From contig CAYYTT010000085.1 in assembly GCA_964474635.1 (NCBI GenBank), positions 1 through 17,018 on the forward strand: 17,018 nucleotides of DNA. The letters run 5' to 3'. The stretch is from CAYUYV01 sp964474635 (GTDB lineage: Bacteria > Pseudomonadota > Alphaproteobacteria > JAJFIK01). Numbering within the stretch: position 1 is the first letter of the stretch; every line of letters begins with the position of its first letter. The position numbers and the translations under genes were made by a program. The notes under the pieces are model-generated. The model was given only the letters and a program-made list of their open reading frames with translations. It searched no databases and had not been told where the DNA came from. This document shows, in pieces, positions 1-6,782 of this stretch.

Positions 1-1
1 G

Positions 2-358
<357 letters not shown>

Positions 359-404
359 TCAAAGAGCAGGGCCCATGGGGCCCCTGACGCAGACGGTTCG
401 AAAT

Positions 405-435
405 GGGGCTTCACCTTCGGCAAAGGTGGAGCCCC
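405..435 (+). terminator. Hairpin terminator after hppA
   Basis: A 13-bp stem (405-417 with 423-435, one T-G wobble at 411/429) closes a 5-nt CGGCA loop and is followed by a weak T-rich stretch (TTATCGTTT). It lies 46 nt after the hppA stop. The stem is strong and the U tract imperfect, so termination efficiency is uncertain. Confidence 0.65.
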
Positions 436-690
436 TTATCGTTTGACCGATCAGGACATGGGCACGCCCCCCCGGTGGCCAAAATGGAACGCCGGCGCAA
501 AAGGGTGTGATTCGATCCTTGAAGTCCTGTTATGGATCGTGACACCGTGCCCCCGGATGCTGCATCGCAGCATAACCGCGTGGTTGGGGTGGCCGTGCGC
601 CGCGACGGGCAGGGCCCGTTTGCATTTCGGATGGTTTGGCGTTGCAGAAGACGGCCGGGCGTTCGGGACGATTAGTGTAGGAGGGTTGAG
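436..690. other. hppA-ppa intergenic remainder, no gene seen
   Basis: The gap between the hppA stop (358) and the ppa start (691) is 332 bases. Apart from the terminator hairpin at 405-435 and the ppa ribosome binding site (AGGAGGG, 679-685) I see no recognisable gene, RNA or repeat. Open frames that cross it continue out of frame into ppa and look like shadows. A ppa promoter must probably lie here if the hairpin terminates, but I found no convincing -35/-10 pair. Confidence 0.5.
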
Positions 691-1236
691 GTGGATCTGG
701 ATAAAATCGCGAGCGGCGAGAATCTGCCGGATGATTGTAATGTCGTGGTGGAAGTGCCGCTTGGCGGCGAGCCCATCAAATATGAAATCGACAAGCCGTC
801 CGGCGCCATGTTTGTGGACCGTTTCCTCTACACGTCCATGCGCTATCCCTGTAACTACGGATTTATTCCGCACACCCTGTCCGAAGACGGCGACCCCATG
901 GATGTGATGGTGGTCGGCTCTCGCGCGCTGGTGCCCGGCGCGGTCGTCCGTGTGCGTCCCGTCGGTGTGTTGATGATGGAAGACGAGAAGGGGACGGACG
1001 AAAAAGTGCTCGCCGTGCCGCACAACAAGCTGACGCGCTATTACGACAAGGTGCACTGCTACACCGATCTGCCGGACATTCTGGTGGAACGCATCGTCCA
1101 TTTCTTCCAGCACTATAAGGATCTGGAGCCCAACAAATGGGTGAAGATCCAGGGCATTGAGGATCTGGACAGCGCCCGCCGCGTGATCCTGGAATCCCTG
1201 GAGCGGGCCCAGGGCAAGTTGTCCGCCAAGTCCTAA
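691..1236 (+). CDS. ppa: Soluble inorganic pyrophosphatase, family I
   Basis: A cytoplasmic Mg2+-dependent enzyme that hydrolyses PPi to two phosphates and pulls biosynthetic reactions forward. The 181-residue length is normal for the bacterial hexameric type. The family I signature is intact (EDGDPMDV, residues 65-72). All active-site residues I can align by hand with the E. coli enzyme are present, shifted by one: E21, K30, E32, R44, Y56, D66, D68, D71, D98, D103, K105, Y142 and K143. The GTG start at 691 has an excellent AGGAGGG Shine-Dalgarno (679-685) with 5-nt spacing, and the protein begins MDLDKIASG as expected for alphaproteobacterial Ppa. It lies downstream of hppA but behind a terminator hairpin, so it probably has its own promoter. 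It converges with the BamE-type gene, with two terminators in between. Confidence 0.97.
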   Translation: MDLDKIASGENLPDDCNVVVEVPLGGEPIKYEIDKPSGAMFVDRFLYTSMRYPCNYGFIPHTLSEDGDPMDVMVVGSRALVPGAVVRVRPVGVLMMEDEKGTDEKVLAVPHNKLTRYYDKVHCYTDLPDILVERIVHFFQHYKDLEPNKWVKIQGIEDLDSARRVILESLERAQGKLSAKS

Positions 1237-1250
1237 AGCCGGGGCTCAGA

Positions 1251-1270
1251 AATCTGGATCAATCTGGGTC
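1251..1270. repeat. 10-bp tandem duplication after ppa
   Basis: AATCTGGATC is followed directly by AATCTGGGTC, two units with one mismatch, 15 nt after the ppa stop. It is short and could be chance, but it belongs to a series of short tandem duplications at gene ends in this window. Confidence 0.5.
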
Positions 1271-1357
1271 CAGCGCGCCTTTGCTTAAAGTTTTTCTCGC
1301 TGACGCGCCCCCAAAAGGTGCGATTGGGGGCGCCGGGCGGCGGGGTTCACACCAGAC

Positions 1358-1389
1358 CAAAAATAAAGGGACCGTCACCGCGGTCCCTT
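1358..1389 (-). terminator. Rho-independent terminator of the BamE-type gene
   Basis: A perfect 9-bp stem (1366-1374 with 1381-1389) and a 6-nt loop. Read on the - strand it is followed by a T-rich tract (TTTATTTTTGG, with stem Ts included). It lies 52 nt past the lipoprotein stop. The tract is on the wrong side for the + strand, so I assign it to the - strand transcript. Confidence 0.8.
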
Positions 1390-1400
1390 CCAAAGGCGCG

Positions 1401-1426
1401 CCCGGGACCCATTCTCCCGGGTTTTT
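1401..1426 (+). terminator. Rho-independent terminator of ppa
   Basis: A perfect 7-bp GC stem (CCCGGGA 1401-1407 with TCCCGGG 1415-1421), a 7-nt loop and five Ts (1422-1426) on the + strand. It is 165 nt after the ppa stop and only 15 nt before the end of the convergent lipoprotein gene. It lies outside the - strand terminator, so the two terminators are nested back to back. Confidence 0.8.
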
Positions 1427-1440
1427 GCCGTATGCGGACG

Positions 1441-2022
1441 TCAGGGCCGTCCGCCGCCGGGGCCACCCGGACCGCCTGGGCCCTGCGGACCGCCAAGACC
1501 CGTTGCACCGGGCAGGCCTCGGCCCACATTGCCGAACATCTGTTCCAGGAAGGTCAGCTCCTTACCCCGGGTCGGCGTTTCGCGGCTGACATAGTTCACG
1601 ATCCGTCCGTCCTCCAGGCCATAGGTGGCCATCTTGGTCAGAACGCCGGTGTCGTCGAATTTCAGGGCCAGAATGGCCCGGTCGGTGGTCGACTTGTTCA
1701 GGAACGCAAAGCGCTCCTGGGTCGATGAGATGTAATACCAGGTGTCCGGATCGAAGGTCGCCACGCTCGAGGGCGTCCCGAGGGTTTCCCGCGCCACGGC
1801 TTTCGAGGTCACCCCCGGCTCCAGATTGGCGACCTTTTCGGTATCCGCAATGTAGCCGTGTTTCGAGATGACGGCACGGGCCACCGGCGAGGCGCAGGCG
1901 CCCAGCGACATCAGCACGACCCCAAGCAGCCCAGCCGCGCGGGCCGCCCGGCGCGTCGTGCCGCGGATCTGGCCATTCGTTTGTTCTTGGGATGCCCCGT
2001 GCAGAAAGTCCATGCTCACCAT
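1441..2022 (-). CDS. bamE: BamE/SmpA/OmlA-type outer-membrane lipoprotein
   Basis: Likely the small lipoprotein subunit of the BAM complex, which folds beta-barrel proteins into the outer membrane. The N-terminus (193 aa product) has a basic stretch, a hydrophobic core (AAGLLGVVLMSL) and a lipobox LGAC with the lipidated Cys at residue 43. The body carries the SmpA/OmlA pattern: HGYIADTEKVANLEPGVTS, LGTPSSVATFD, then TWYYISSTQERFAF near residues 55-107. The C-terminus is odd: from about residue 168 it is a Gly/Pro-rich tail with GGPQGPGGPGGPGGG, probably disordered. I start at the ATG at 2022; a second ATG at 2013 gives a shorter signal region, and neither has a strong Shine-Dalgarno. The family assignment is good. 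The gene symbol is by homology of domain, and true BAM membership is inferred. Confidence 0.85.
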   Translation of the reverse strand: MVSMDFLHGASQEQTNGQIRGTTRRAARAAGLLGVVLMSLGACASPVARAVISKHGYIADTEKVANLEPGVTSKAVARETLGTPSSVATFDPDTWYYISSTQERFAFLNKSTTDRAILALKFDDTGVLTKMATYGLEDGRIVNYVSRETPTRGKELTFLEQMFGNVGRGLPGATGLGGPQGPGGPGGPGGGRP

Positions 2023-2045
2023 CGTGCGTCCATCCGCTGATCACT

Positions 2046-2153
2046 TTGTCCACATGACACGCGAGGTCCACAGGCCGCGCTAAGTCCACAGGCCACGCTA
2101 AGTCCACAGGCCACGTTCGGTCCCCAGGTCACGTTCGATCCACAGGCAACGCT
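2046..2153. repeat. Six-copy 18-bp tandem repeat array
   Basis: Six contiguous 18-bp units begin at 2046, 2064, 2082, 2100, 2118 and 2136. Units 3 and 4 are nearly identical (AAGTCCACAGGCCACGCT and the same with TT at the end); the first and the last two are more diverged. Five of the six carry TCCACA at the same place, and the first reads TTGTCCACA, one base from the DnaA box TTATCCACA. The array lies 23 bp upstream of the bamE start, in its presumed promoter or leader, and 270 bp before the divergent chaperone gene. Role unknown: regulatory, an iteron-like protein-binding array, or slippage-derived spacer. Confidence 0.9.
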
Positions 2154-2422
2154 AGCAGCCTTCGCGCCATGTCGCCACGGCGCGGCGTGCGTATTGTCCT
2201 CGGGTTTCCCTCCCGGTCCGGCGGCTCCGACCCGGGGGCAATGCGCTTCCAATGGTCGCCGAAAAACATAGCACGGCGCTTGCCTGGACGGGTCATCATC
2301 CCCCATGTATTTCGGCAACGACGGCGCTGCCGCGCACGGCCCTGCCGCCGGTGCCCCCCCGGCTCGGTGCCCCCGGATCGGTGCCCAGTGCCCGGTGCCG
2401 CCCGTCACGAAAGGATGTTCCC
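2154..2422. other. Rest of the bamE-chaperone divergent region
   Basis: The divergent gap from 2023 to 2422 is 400 bases. It holds the 18-bp array (2046-2153), four CGGTGCCC-type copies (2349-2400) and the chaperone ribosome binding site (2411-2415). Both promoters should lie here, but I could not identify a well-spaced -35/-10 pair for either gene. Open frames crossing it have repetitive or Pro/Arg-rich translations and I do not call them genes. Confidence 0.5.
2349..2400. repeat. Four CGGTGCCC copies at 14-16 bp spacing
   Basis: CGGTGCCC occurs at 2349, 2365 and 2379, and CGGTGCCG at 2393, an imperfect tandem repeat with a period of 14-16 bp. It ends 10 nt before the AAGGA ribosome binding site of the chaperone gene and is therefore probably in its 5' leader. 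Role unknown. Confidence 0.75.
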
Positions 2423-3013
2423 ATGATTTTCGACCGACTGTTTCGGCGCACACCGGACCTGAAAGCCGCCGATGCCCTGTTCGCGGCCGTCGTGGCCCAA
2501 TCCCGCCGGCCGGAGTTTTACCGCGAACTTGGCGTGCCCGACACGCTCGATGGCCGCTTCGATATGATCAACCTGCATGTGGTCCTGGTGATGCGTCGCC
2601 TGAAGCACAAGGATCACGCGCCGGTCTCCCAGGCTTTGTTCGACGCCTATTTCAAGAATCTCGACAGCTCTTTGAGGGAAATGGGGGTGGGCGATCTGAC
2701 CGTGCCCAAGCGGATCCGGGTGATGGCCGAGGCGTTCTATGGCCGCGTGAAAGCCTATGAGAGTGCCTTTGCCGACGATGCTCCGGAGGACGCCCTGGCC
2801 CTGGCGATCACCCGCAACGTCTTCCGCAGTGAGGATGGCGAGCCCCTGACCCCGGCGGCGCAGACCCTGGCCGCGTATATGCGCCACCAAGACGACCATT
2901 TGCGCACCCTTGGCGATGACGCGGTGGCGGCCGGTGAGGCCAGCTTCACCGCACCCGATCTGAGCGGTCTCCAAGGCCGCCCGGCGCCGACGGATACGGT
3001 GGGCGCGCCGTGA
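2423..3013 (+). CDS. Ubiquinol-cytochrome c chaperone family protein (CBP3/UQCC1-like)
   Basis: A 196-residue protein of the ubiquinol-cytochrome c chaperone family, related to mitochondrial Cbp3/UQCC1, which assists synthesis and assembly of cytochrome b of the bc1 complex. Recognisable stretches are FYRELGVPDTLDGRFDMI (32-49), LHVVLVMRRLK (51-61), NLDSSLREMGVGDLTVPKRI (79-98) and MAEAFYGR (101-108), which form the conserved helical core. I choose the ATG at 2423 because it has AAGGA at 2411-2415 with 7-nt spacing and gives the usual MIFDRLFR-type N-terminus; longer in-frame starts upstream run through the repeat region. No signal peptide is seen, so it is cytosolic or peripheral. Its stop overlaps the GTG of the next gene by 4 nt, implying translational coupling. 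Function in this organism is inferred from the family. Confidence 0.9.
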   Translation: MIFDRLFRRTPDLKAADALFAAVVAQSRRPEFYRELGVPDTLDGRFDMINLHVVLVMRRLKHKDHAPVSQALFDAYFKNLDSSLREMGVGDLTVPKRIRVMAEAFYGRVKAYESAFADDAPEDALALAITRNVFRSEDGEPLTPAAQTLAAYMRHQDDHLRTLGDDAVAAGEASFTAPDLSGLQGRPAPTDTVGAP

Positions 3014-3567
3014 GTGACCCGGCCACGCCCGTCCCGGAATGGTCTGTGCCCTTCGCGCTGGCCTCGCTCCAGGACGGGGAACCGCAAGACCGCGCATTGA
3101 CCGCCGGCCCCGAGCAGCGCGAGGCTCTCGCCGCGCGCTTTGGCATTTTGGGTGTGGAGAGCCTGACCGCGACCCTGTGCGTGACGCGCGAGCGCCGGAA
3201 CCGGATCCGAATTACAGGCGTGCTCAATGCCGCCGTCACTCAGGAGTGCAGCGTCACGCTCGAACCGGTCACAACGCCCGTTGAGTGTCCCATCGATGTG
3301 CGCCTGCTCCCGGCGGAGGACCACAGTCCGCAGGATCTGGAGGCCGAAGACGAGGTCGACGGGCCGGATATCGATCTCCACGACGGGGTTTCGATCGATT
3401 TGGCCGAACTGGTCGCCCAGAGCCTGTCCCTGGAGCTTCCTGATTACCCGCGCGCCCCCGGCGCGGTCGTTCCGGCCCTGGACAAGGGCGAGGACGGTGC
3501 CGGCGCCGAGCCGGAACGGGACAATCCCTTCGCGGTTCTCGCCGCCCTGAAATCGGACGACGCCTAA
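3010..3567 (+). CDS. yceD: YceD family (DUF177) protein
   Basis: A 185-residue acidic DUF177/YceD protein. In many bacteria this family lies just before rpmF, and it has been linked to ribosomal RNA metabolism and large-subunit biogenesis; the biochemical role is not settled. Family features seen are QECSVTLEPV (78-87), an acidic central region, VSIDLAELVAQSLSLELPDYPR (128-149, two blocks) and the C-terminal NPFAVLAALK. The two Cys seen near 80 and 93 replace the more usual CxxC arrangement. The start is a GTG overlapping the chaperone stop (GTGA). Its last codons are copied in a 17-bp tandem repeat that runs beyond the stop (3550-3615). rpmF follows 242 nt later with a terminator-like hairpin in between, so the classical yceD-rpmF link seems partly broken here. 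Confidence 0.9.
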   Translation: MSDPATPVPEWSVPFALASLQDGEPQDRALTAGPEQREALAARFGILGVESLTATLCVTRERRNRIRITGVLNAAVTQECSVTLEPVTTPVECPIDVRLLPAEDHSPQDLEAEDEVDGPDIDLHDGVSIDLAELVAQSLSLELPDYPRAPGAVVPALDKGEDGAGAEPERDNPFAVLAALKSDDA

Positions 3568-3615
3568 AATCGAATGACGCCTAAAATCGAACAACGCCTG
3601 AAATCGAACGGCAAT
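3550..3615. repeat. 17-bp tandem repeat duplicating the yceD 3' end
   Basis: Units start at 3550, 3567, 3584 and 3601: AAATCGGACGACGCCTA, AAATCGAATGACGCCTA, AAATCGAACAACGCCTG and a partial AAATCGAACGGCAAT. The first unit is yceD coding sequence for the last residues and includes the first bases of the stop; the others lie in the spacer. The period of 17 is not a multiple of three, so the copies are not coding extensions. It looks like slippage or unequal copying of a gene end. Confidence 0.85.
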
Positions 3616-3618
3616 TGA

Positions 3619-3651
3619 CCGGTCGTCGCGTGCGTGTCGGCCGGGCTTTTT
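3619..3651 (+). terminator. Probable terminator after yceD
   Basis: A 7-bp stem (3619-3625 with 3638-3644, one T-G pair), a 12-nt loop, then GC and five Ts (3647-3651). It would end the chaperone-yceD transcript before rpmF. The loop is longish, so this is a moderate call. Confidence 0.5.
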
Positions 3652-3658
3652 AGATGGC

Positions 3659-3686
3659 TTGTCACGGGCTTGGAAATCGCTAAGGT
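3659..3686 (+). promoter_or_regulatory. Possible rpmF promoter
   Basis: TTGTCA (3659-3664) and TAAGGT (3681-3686) are 16 bp apart, resembling -35 and -10 boxes of a housekeeping sigma factor; the -10 is weak. Support is mainly positional: it follows the probable yceD terminator and precedes rpmF by about 120 nt. Confidence 0.3.
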
Positions 3687-3809
3687 CTCGCGCTCGTTCT
3701 TCGAAAGTGTTTCGTCCGCCCGAGCCCGCTTATCGGACCGGGTTTTTCCAGCCCTGAAGGCCGGAAGCGACGGGGCTGTACCCGATTGATTTGTGTTGAG
3801 GAGGGAACC

Positions 3810-3995
3810 ATGGCGGTTCCGAAGAGGAAGGTTACGCCGTCGCGGCGCAATATGCGCCGGGCCCATGATGCCCTGACGAGCGCGGCGCGCAACGAGTGCC
3901 CCAATTGCGGCGAGTTGAAGCGTCCCCACCACGTGTGTGCCTCCTGCGGTCATTATGACGGCCGCGAGGTGGTGGAAGCCGCCGAAACGGTCTAA
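3810..3995 (+). CDS. rpmF: 50S ribosomal protein L32 (bL32)
   Basis: A 61-residue ribosomal protein of the large subunit. The N-terminus MAVPKRKVTPSRRNMRRAHD is the classical bL32 start, followed by a zinc ribbon with two CxxC pairs: C30/C33 (CPNC) and C43/C46 (CASC), so this is the zinc-binding form. The ATG at 3810 has a strong GGAGGG ribosome binding site just upstream (around 3800-3805); an upstream in-frame GTG at 3786 would add residues not found in the family. It is followed by plsX and fabH, the usual ribosomal-protein/lipid-synthesis arrangement in proteobacteria, with 152 nt before plsX. Confidence 0.97.
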   Translation: MAVPKRKVTPSRRNMRRAHDALTSAARNECPNCGELKRPHHVCASCGHYDGREVVEAAETV

Positions 3996-4109
3996 GTCAG
4001 AGCGCAGGATTTAACAGCTCGGTGGACCGGGAAACGCGGGCAAAAAGACCCCGTATCGGTTTTGCTGTCCGGGCCGGCTGCGCAACGGATATCCTTCGGC
4101 GATGCAAAT

Positions 4110-4128
4110 CGCCGGAACCCGTCCGGCG
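4110..4128 (+). promoter_or_regulatory. Hairpin in the plsX leader
   Basis: CGCCGGA (4110-4116) and TCCGGCG (4122-4128) form a perfect 7-bp stem with a 5-nt ACCCG loop. It ends about 7 nt before the plsX Shine-Dalgarno (AAGGAGA, 4136-4142). There is no T tract, so it is not a simple terminator; it could affect mRNA processing or translation of plsX. The function is inferred from position. Confidence 0.45.
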
Positions 4129-4147
4129 CTAACGAAAGGAGACCTGC

Positions 4148-5203
4148 GTGTCTCGGGAGCTTGTGGTGTCGGTGGACGCCATGGGGGGTGACCATGCGCC
4201 TGGCGTCGAACTTGACGGATTGGATCGGTCTCTTGTCCGCCACCCCGGTGTCCGCTTTCTGATTTACGGTGATCGTGCCGAACTTGAGGGCCAACTCGCA
4301 AACCGGGCGGCCCTCAAAGCAGCAAGCGAAGTTCGGCATGCGCCGGAGCGCGTTGCCATGGACGCAAAGCCGAGCGCCGTTGTCCGGCGCGGCCAGGCGA
4401 CGAGCATGTGGCTCGCCCTCGAAGCGGTGAAGGACGGCGAGGCCGCCGTTGCCATTTCCTCCGGGAATACCGGCGCCTTGATGGCTATGTCCAAGCGACA
4501 GCTGCGGACATTGCCCTCGATCAGCCGACCGGCCATCGCAGCCATCTGGCCGACGGACGATGGCGAGTGCATCGTTCTGGATGTGGGCGCGAATATCGAT
4601 TGTTCTGAACGCGAACTGGTGGACTTTGCCCTGATGGGTGAGGCCTTCGCCCGTGCCACTCTTGGCCTGCGCAGGCCCCGTATCGGGCTGTTGAATGTGG
4701 GCGCGGAACAGCTCAAGGGGACCGATGTGGTGCGTCAGGCCGACGTCATCCTGCGGACCGCAGGCCTGCCCATCGATTATCATGGCTTCGTTGAAGGCGA
4801 TGATATTGGGGCGGGCACGGTCGATGTGGTCGTCACGGATGGCTTCACCGGCAACGTGGCTTTGAAAACCGCCGAAGGCACGGCCCGGCAGATTCGCGGC
4901 TACATGCGCAGTGCGGCCAGCCGATCGGTTCTCGGACGGTTCGGCTTCCTGATTGCGGCCGGTGCGCTCAAAACGCTCCGGGCCAAGATGGATCCTCGGT
5001 TTCGCGGCGGTGTGTTCTTGGGACTGAACGGCGTCGTCGTGAAAAGCCATGGCGGCACCGACGCCATTGGGTTTGCCAGCGCCCTCGACCTGGCCATCGA
5101 CATGGGGCGCAGTGCGTTCAATGCGGAAATCGCCGCCGCCAGCGAAGTCCTCGGCACCTATCTGCTCCAGCAGCACGGCGATGCGGAAGCGAGTGCCCCA
5201 TGA
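4148..5203 (+). CDS. plsX: Phosphate acyltransferase PlsX
   Basis: Converts acyl-ACP and phosphate to acyl-phosphate, the first step of the PlsX/PlsY route to phosphatidic acid; a peripheral membrane enzyme. Length (351 aa) is normal. Conserved blocks are SVDAMGGDHAP (8-18), SSGNTGA (104-110), LDVGAN (144-149), LLNVGAEQLKGTD (181-193), EGDDI (216-220), VVVTDGFTGNVALKT (227-241) and GLNGVVVKSHGGTDA near 293-307. The start is a GTG with a good AAGGAGA ribosome binding site. The stop overlaps the fabH start (ATGA), so the two are translationally coupled, matching their linked roles at the entry to membrane-lipid synthesis. No anomalies seen. Confidence 0.97.
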   Translation: MSRELVVSVDAMGGDHAPGVELDGLDRSLVRHPGVRFLIYGDRAELEGQLANRAALKAASEVRHAPERVAMDAKPSAVVRRGQATSMWLALEAVKDGEAAVAISSGNTGALMAMSKRQLRTLPSISRPAIAAIWPTDDGECIVLDVGANIDCSERELVDFALMGEAFARATLGLRRPRIGLLNVGAEQLKGTDVVRQADVILRTAGLPIDYHGFVEGDDIGAGTVDVVVTDGFTGNVALKTAEGTARQIRGYMRSAASRSVLGRFGFLIAAGALKTLRAKMDPRFRGGVFLGLNGVVVKSHGGTDAIGFASALDLAIDMGRSAFNAEIAAASEVLGTYLLQQHGDAEASAP

Positions 5204-6180
5204 CGGCGGTCCGCACGCTTGTCACCGGGTGCGGCTCGCATCTCCCCGATCGCATTATGACAAATGCGGACCTTTCCAAACTGGTCGACACCACTGACGA
5301 CTGGATCGTGGAACGCACCGGCATCCGGCAACGCCACATTGCCGCCCAGGGCGAGACCACCTCGGATCTTGCCATTCAGGCCGCGCGTAAGGCACTCGCC
5401 GATGCGGGCACGCAAGTTGGGGCCATCGACCTCATCGTGCTTGCCACGGCAACGCCGGACCTGACCTTTCCAGCCACGGCCACAAGAGTGCAGGCGGCTC
5501 TCGGCATGACCCATGGGGCCGCCTTTGATGTCTCGGCCGTCTGCTCCGGGTTTGTCTATGCGCTTACCGTGGCCGACACGATGCTGCGCGCCGGCGGGCA
5601 GTTCCGACGGGCCTTGGTGATCGGTGCGGAGACCTATTCACGGATTCTGGATTGGGAAGACCGGACCACTTGCGTGCTGTTCGGCGACGGCGCCGGCGCG
5701 GTCGTGCTCGAACGCGGCGATGGCGGCGGCACGGCCGAAGACCGGGGCATCCTGTCGAGCTTTCTGCGCGCCGATGGTCGCCACGGGGATCTTCTTTACG
5801 TGGATGGCGGACCGTCTCAAACCCAAACGGTGGGTCATTTGCGCATGTCCGGGCGGGATGTCTTCCGCCATGCGGTGGTCAATATCGCTGAAGGGATTGA
5901 AGCGGCCGCCGAAGCCGCCGGTGTCGCGGTGGGCGACATCGATTGGTTTGTGCCGCACCAGGCCAACCAGCGGATCCTGGCGGGAACGGCAAAGCGGCTC
6001 GGCATCGACGAGAACCGCGTGGTCTCCACCGTGGCTCTCCACGGCAACACGTCCGCCGCCTCGATCCCGCTTGCCCTGCGCCACGCCCTTGATGACGGGC
6101 GGATCAAATCGGGCGATCTCGTCATGCTTGAAGCCATGGGGGGCGGTTTCACCTGGGGGGCGTGCCTCATTCGGTGGTAA
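5200..6180 (+). CDS. fabH: 3-oxoacyl-ACP synthase III (FabH, KAS III)
   Basis: Condenses an acyl-CoA primer, normally acetyl-CoA, with malonyl-ACP to start type II fatty-acid synthesis in the cytoplasm. The 326-residue length is normal. The catalytic triad is intact: C115 in DVSAVCSGF, H253 in VPHQANQR and N283 in HGNTSAAS. Other family stretches are DDWIVERTGIRQRHIA (33-48), FGDGAGAVVLERG (161-173) and EAMGGGFTWG (311-320). The ATG start overlaps the plsX stop by 4 nt. No clear terminator follows; ihfA starts 159 nt downstream with a promoter of its own. Confidence 0.97.
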   Translation: MTAVRTLVTGCGSHLPDRIMTNADLSKLVDTTDDWIVERTGIRQRHIAAQGETTSDLAIQAARKALADAGTQVGAIDLIVLATATPDLTFPATATRVQAALGMTHGAAFDVSAVCSGFVYALTVADTMLRAGGQFRRALVIGAETYSRILDWEDRTTCVLFGDGAGAVVLERGDGGGTAEDRGILSSFLRADGRHGDLLYVDGGPSQTQTVGHLRMSGRDVFRHAVVNIAEGIEAAAEAAGVAVGDIDWFVPHQANQRILAGTAKRLGIDENRVVSTVALHGNTSAASIPLALRHALDDGRIKSGDLVMLEAMGGGFTWGACLIRW

Positions 6181-6282
6181 GGCTTCCTGATCGTGACCGG
6201 TGTTTGCCCTGGCGGGGCTGAGACTGAACGGACAGATGCCCCTGTGGGCTCCAGGCCATCCGAATGGGCCGGGGCGAGTTCA

Positions 6283-6310
6283 TTGACCCTCCCATGTCTG
6301 ACCCTGTAAT
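6283..6310 (+). promoter_or_regulatory. Promoter candidate for ihfA
   Basis: TTGACC (6283-6288) and TGTAAT (6305-6310) each match five of six bases of the sigma-70 consensus boxes and are 16 bp apart. They sit about 30 nt before the ihfA start, leaving a short leader with the GGAAAGGA ribosome binding site (6322-6329). This is the best promoter match I found in the window. Confidence 0.55.
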
Positions 6311-6339
6311 TTGGGTATTGTGGAAAGGACTCAGTCGCC

Positions 6340-6648
6340 ATGGCGAACAAGACCGTCACCCGGGCCGAGCTGTTCGGGGCCGTGCAGGACGAGATTGGTG
6401 TGTCCCGAACCGACGCGTCCGACATTGTGGAGCGGGTGCTGCAGGAAATCACGGATACGCTGGTCGACGGCGACACCGTTAAGTTGTCGTCTTTTGGCAC
6501 CTTCGGCGTTCGCCAGAAGAATTCTCGGGTGGGACGGAACCCCAAGACGGGCGAGGAAGTCATGATCGAGCCGCGTCGCGTGGTCTTTTTTCGGCCCTCC
6601 CATGTGCTGAAAGACCAGGTGAATGGCGGCGGGGGCGAGGCGGACTGA
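6340..6648 (+). CDS. ihfA: Integration host factor subunit alpha
   Basis: A 102-residue DNA-bending protein of the HU/IHF family; as IHF-alpha it pairs with IHF-beta and makes sharp bends in promoters, origins and recombination sites. Seen here are the N-terminal TVTRAELFGAVQDEIG helices, the KLSSFGTFGVRQKNSR core (48-63) and the beta-arm GRNPKTGEE (65-73) with the Arg-Asn-Pro tip whose Pro intercalates into DNA. The opening MANKTVTRAEL and the position between fabH and a MerR-type gene are typical for alphaproteobacterial ihfA, which favours alpha over beta or HU. The C-terminus has a short Gly-rich GGGGEAD tail. The start is ATG with GGAAAGGA upstream. Confidence 0.93.
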   Translation: MANKTVTRAELFGAVQDEIGVSRTDASDIVERVLQEITDTLVDGDTVKLSSFGTFGVRQKNSRVGRNPKTGEEVMIEPRRVVFFRPSHVLKDQVNGGGGEAD

Positions 6649-6782
6649 GGCACTGGGCCTTCGTTTTCGCGCGCACAGCGATCTCATGTCCAACCGGGGC
6701 GGGCCAGCCGGGGCGGGCGAGGCAAACCACACTGTTGACGACCGAGGGGAGACGGCCGAGGGGGCAGAAGGGGTCTGACCGA

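Noticed and set aside
391..410. GGTTCGAAAT near hppA as a tRNA T-arm
   Set aside because: No flanking stem pairs or acceptor/anticodon arms; the bases belong to the start of the terminator hairpin.
519..536. TTGAAG and TATGGA as a ppa promoter
   Set aside because: The boxes are only 6 bp apart, not about 17, so they cannot act as a -35/-10 pair.
2046..2153. The 18-bp array as a CRISPR
   Set aside because: Units are contiguous with no unique spacers, and the unit is too short; no cas genes are present.
3992..5176. A 394-residue open frame opposite plsX
   Set aside because: It is antisense to plsX, whose motifs are intact; the translation has no recognisable domain.
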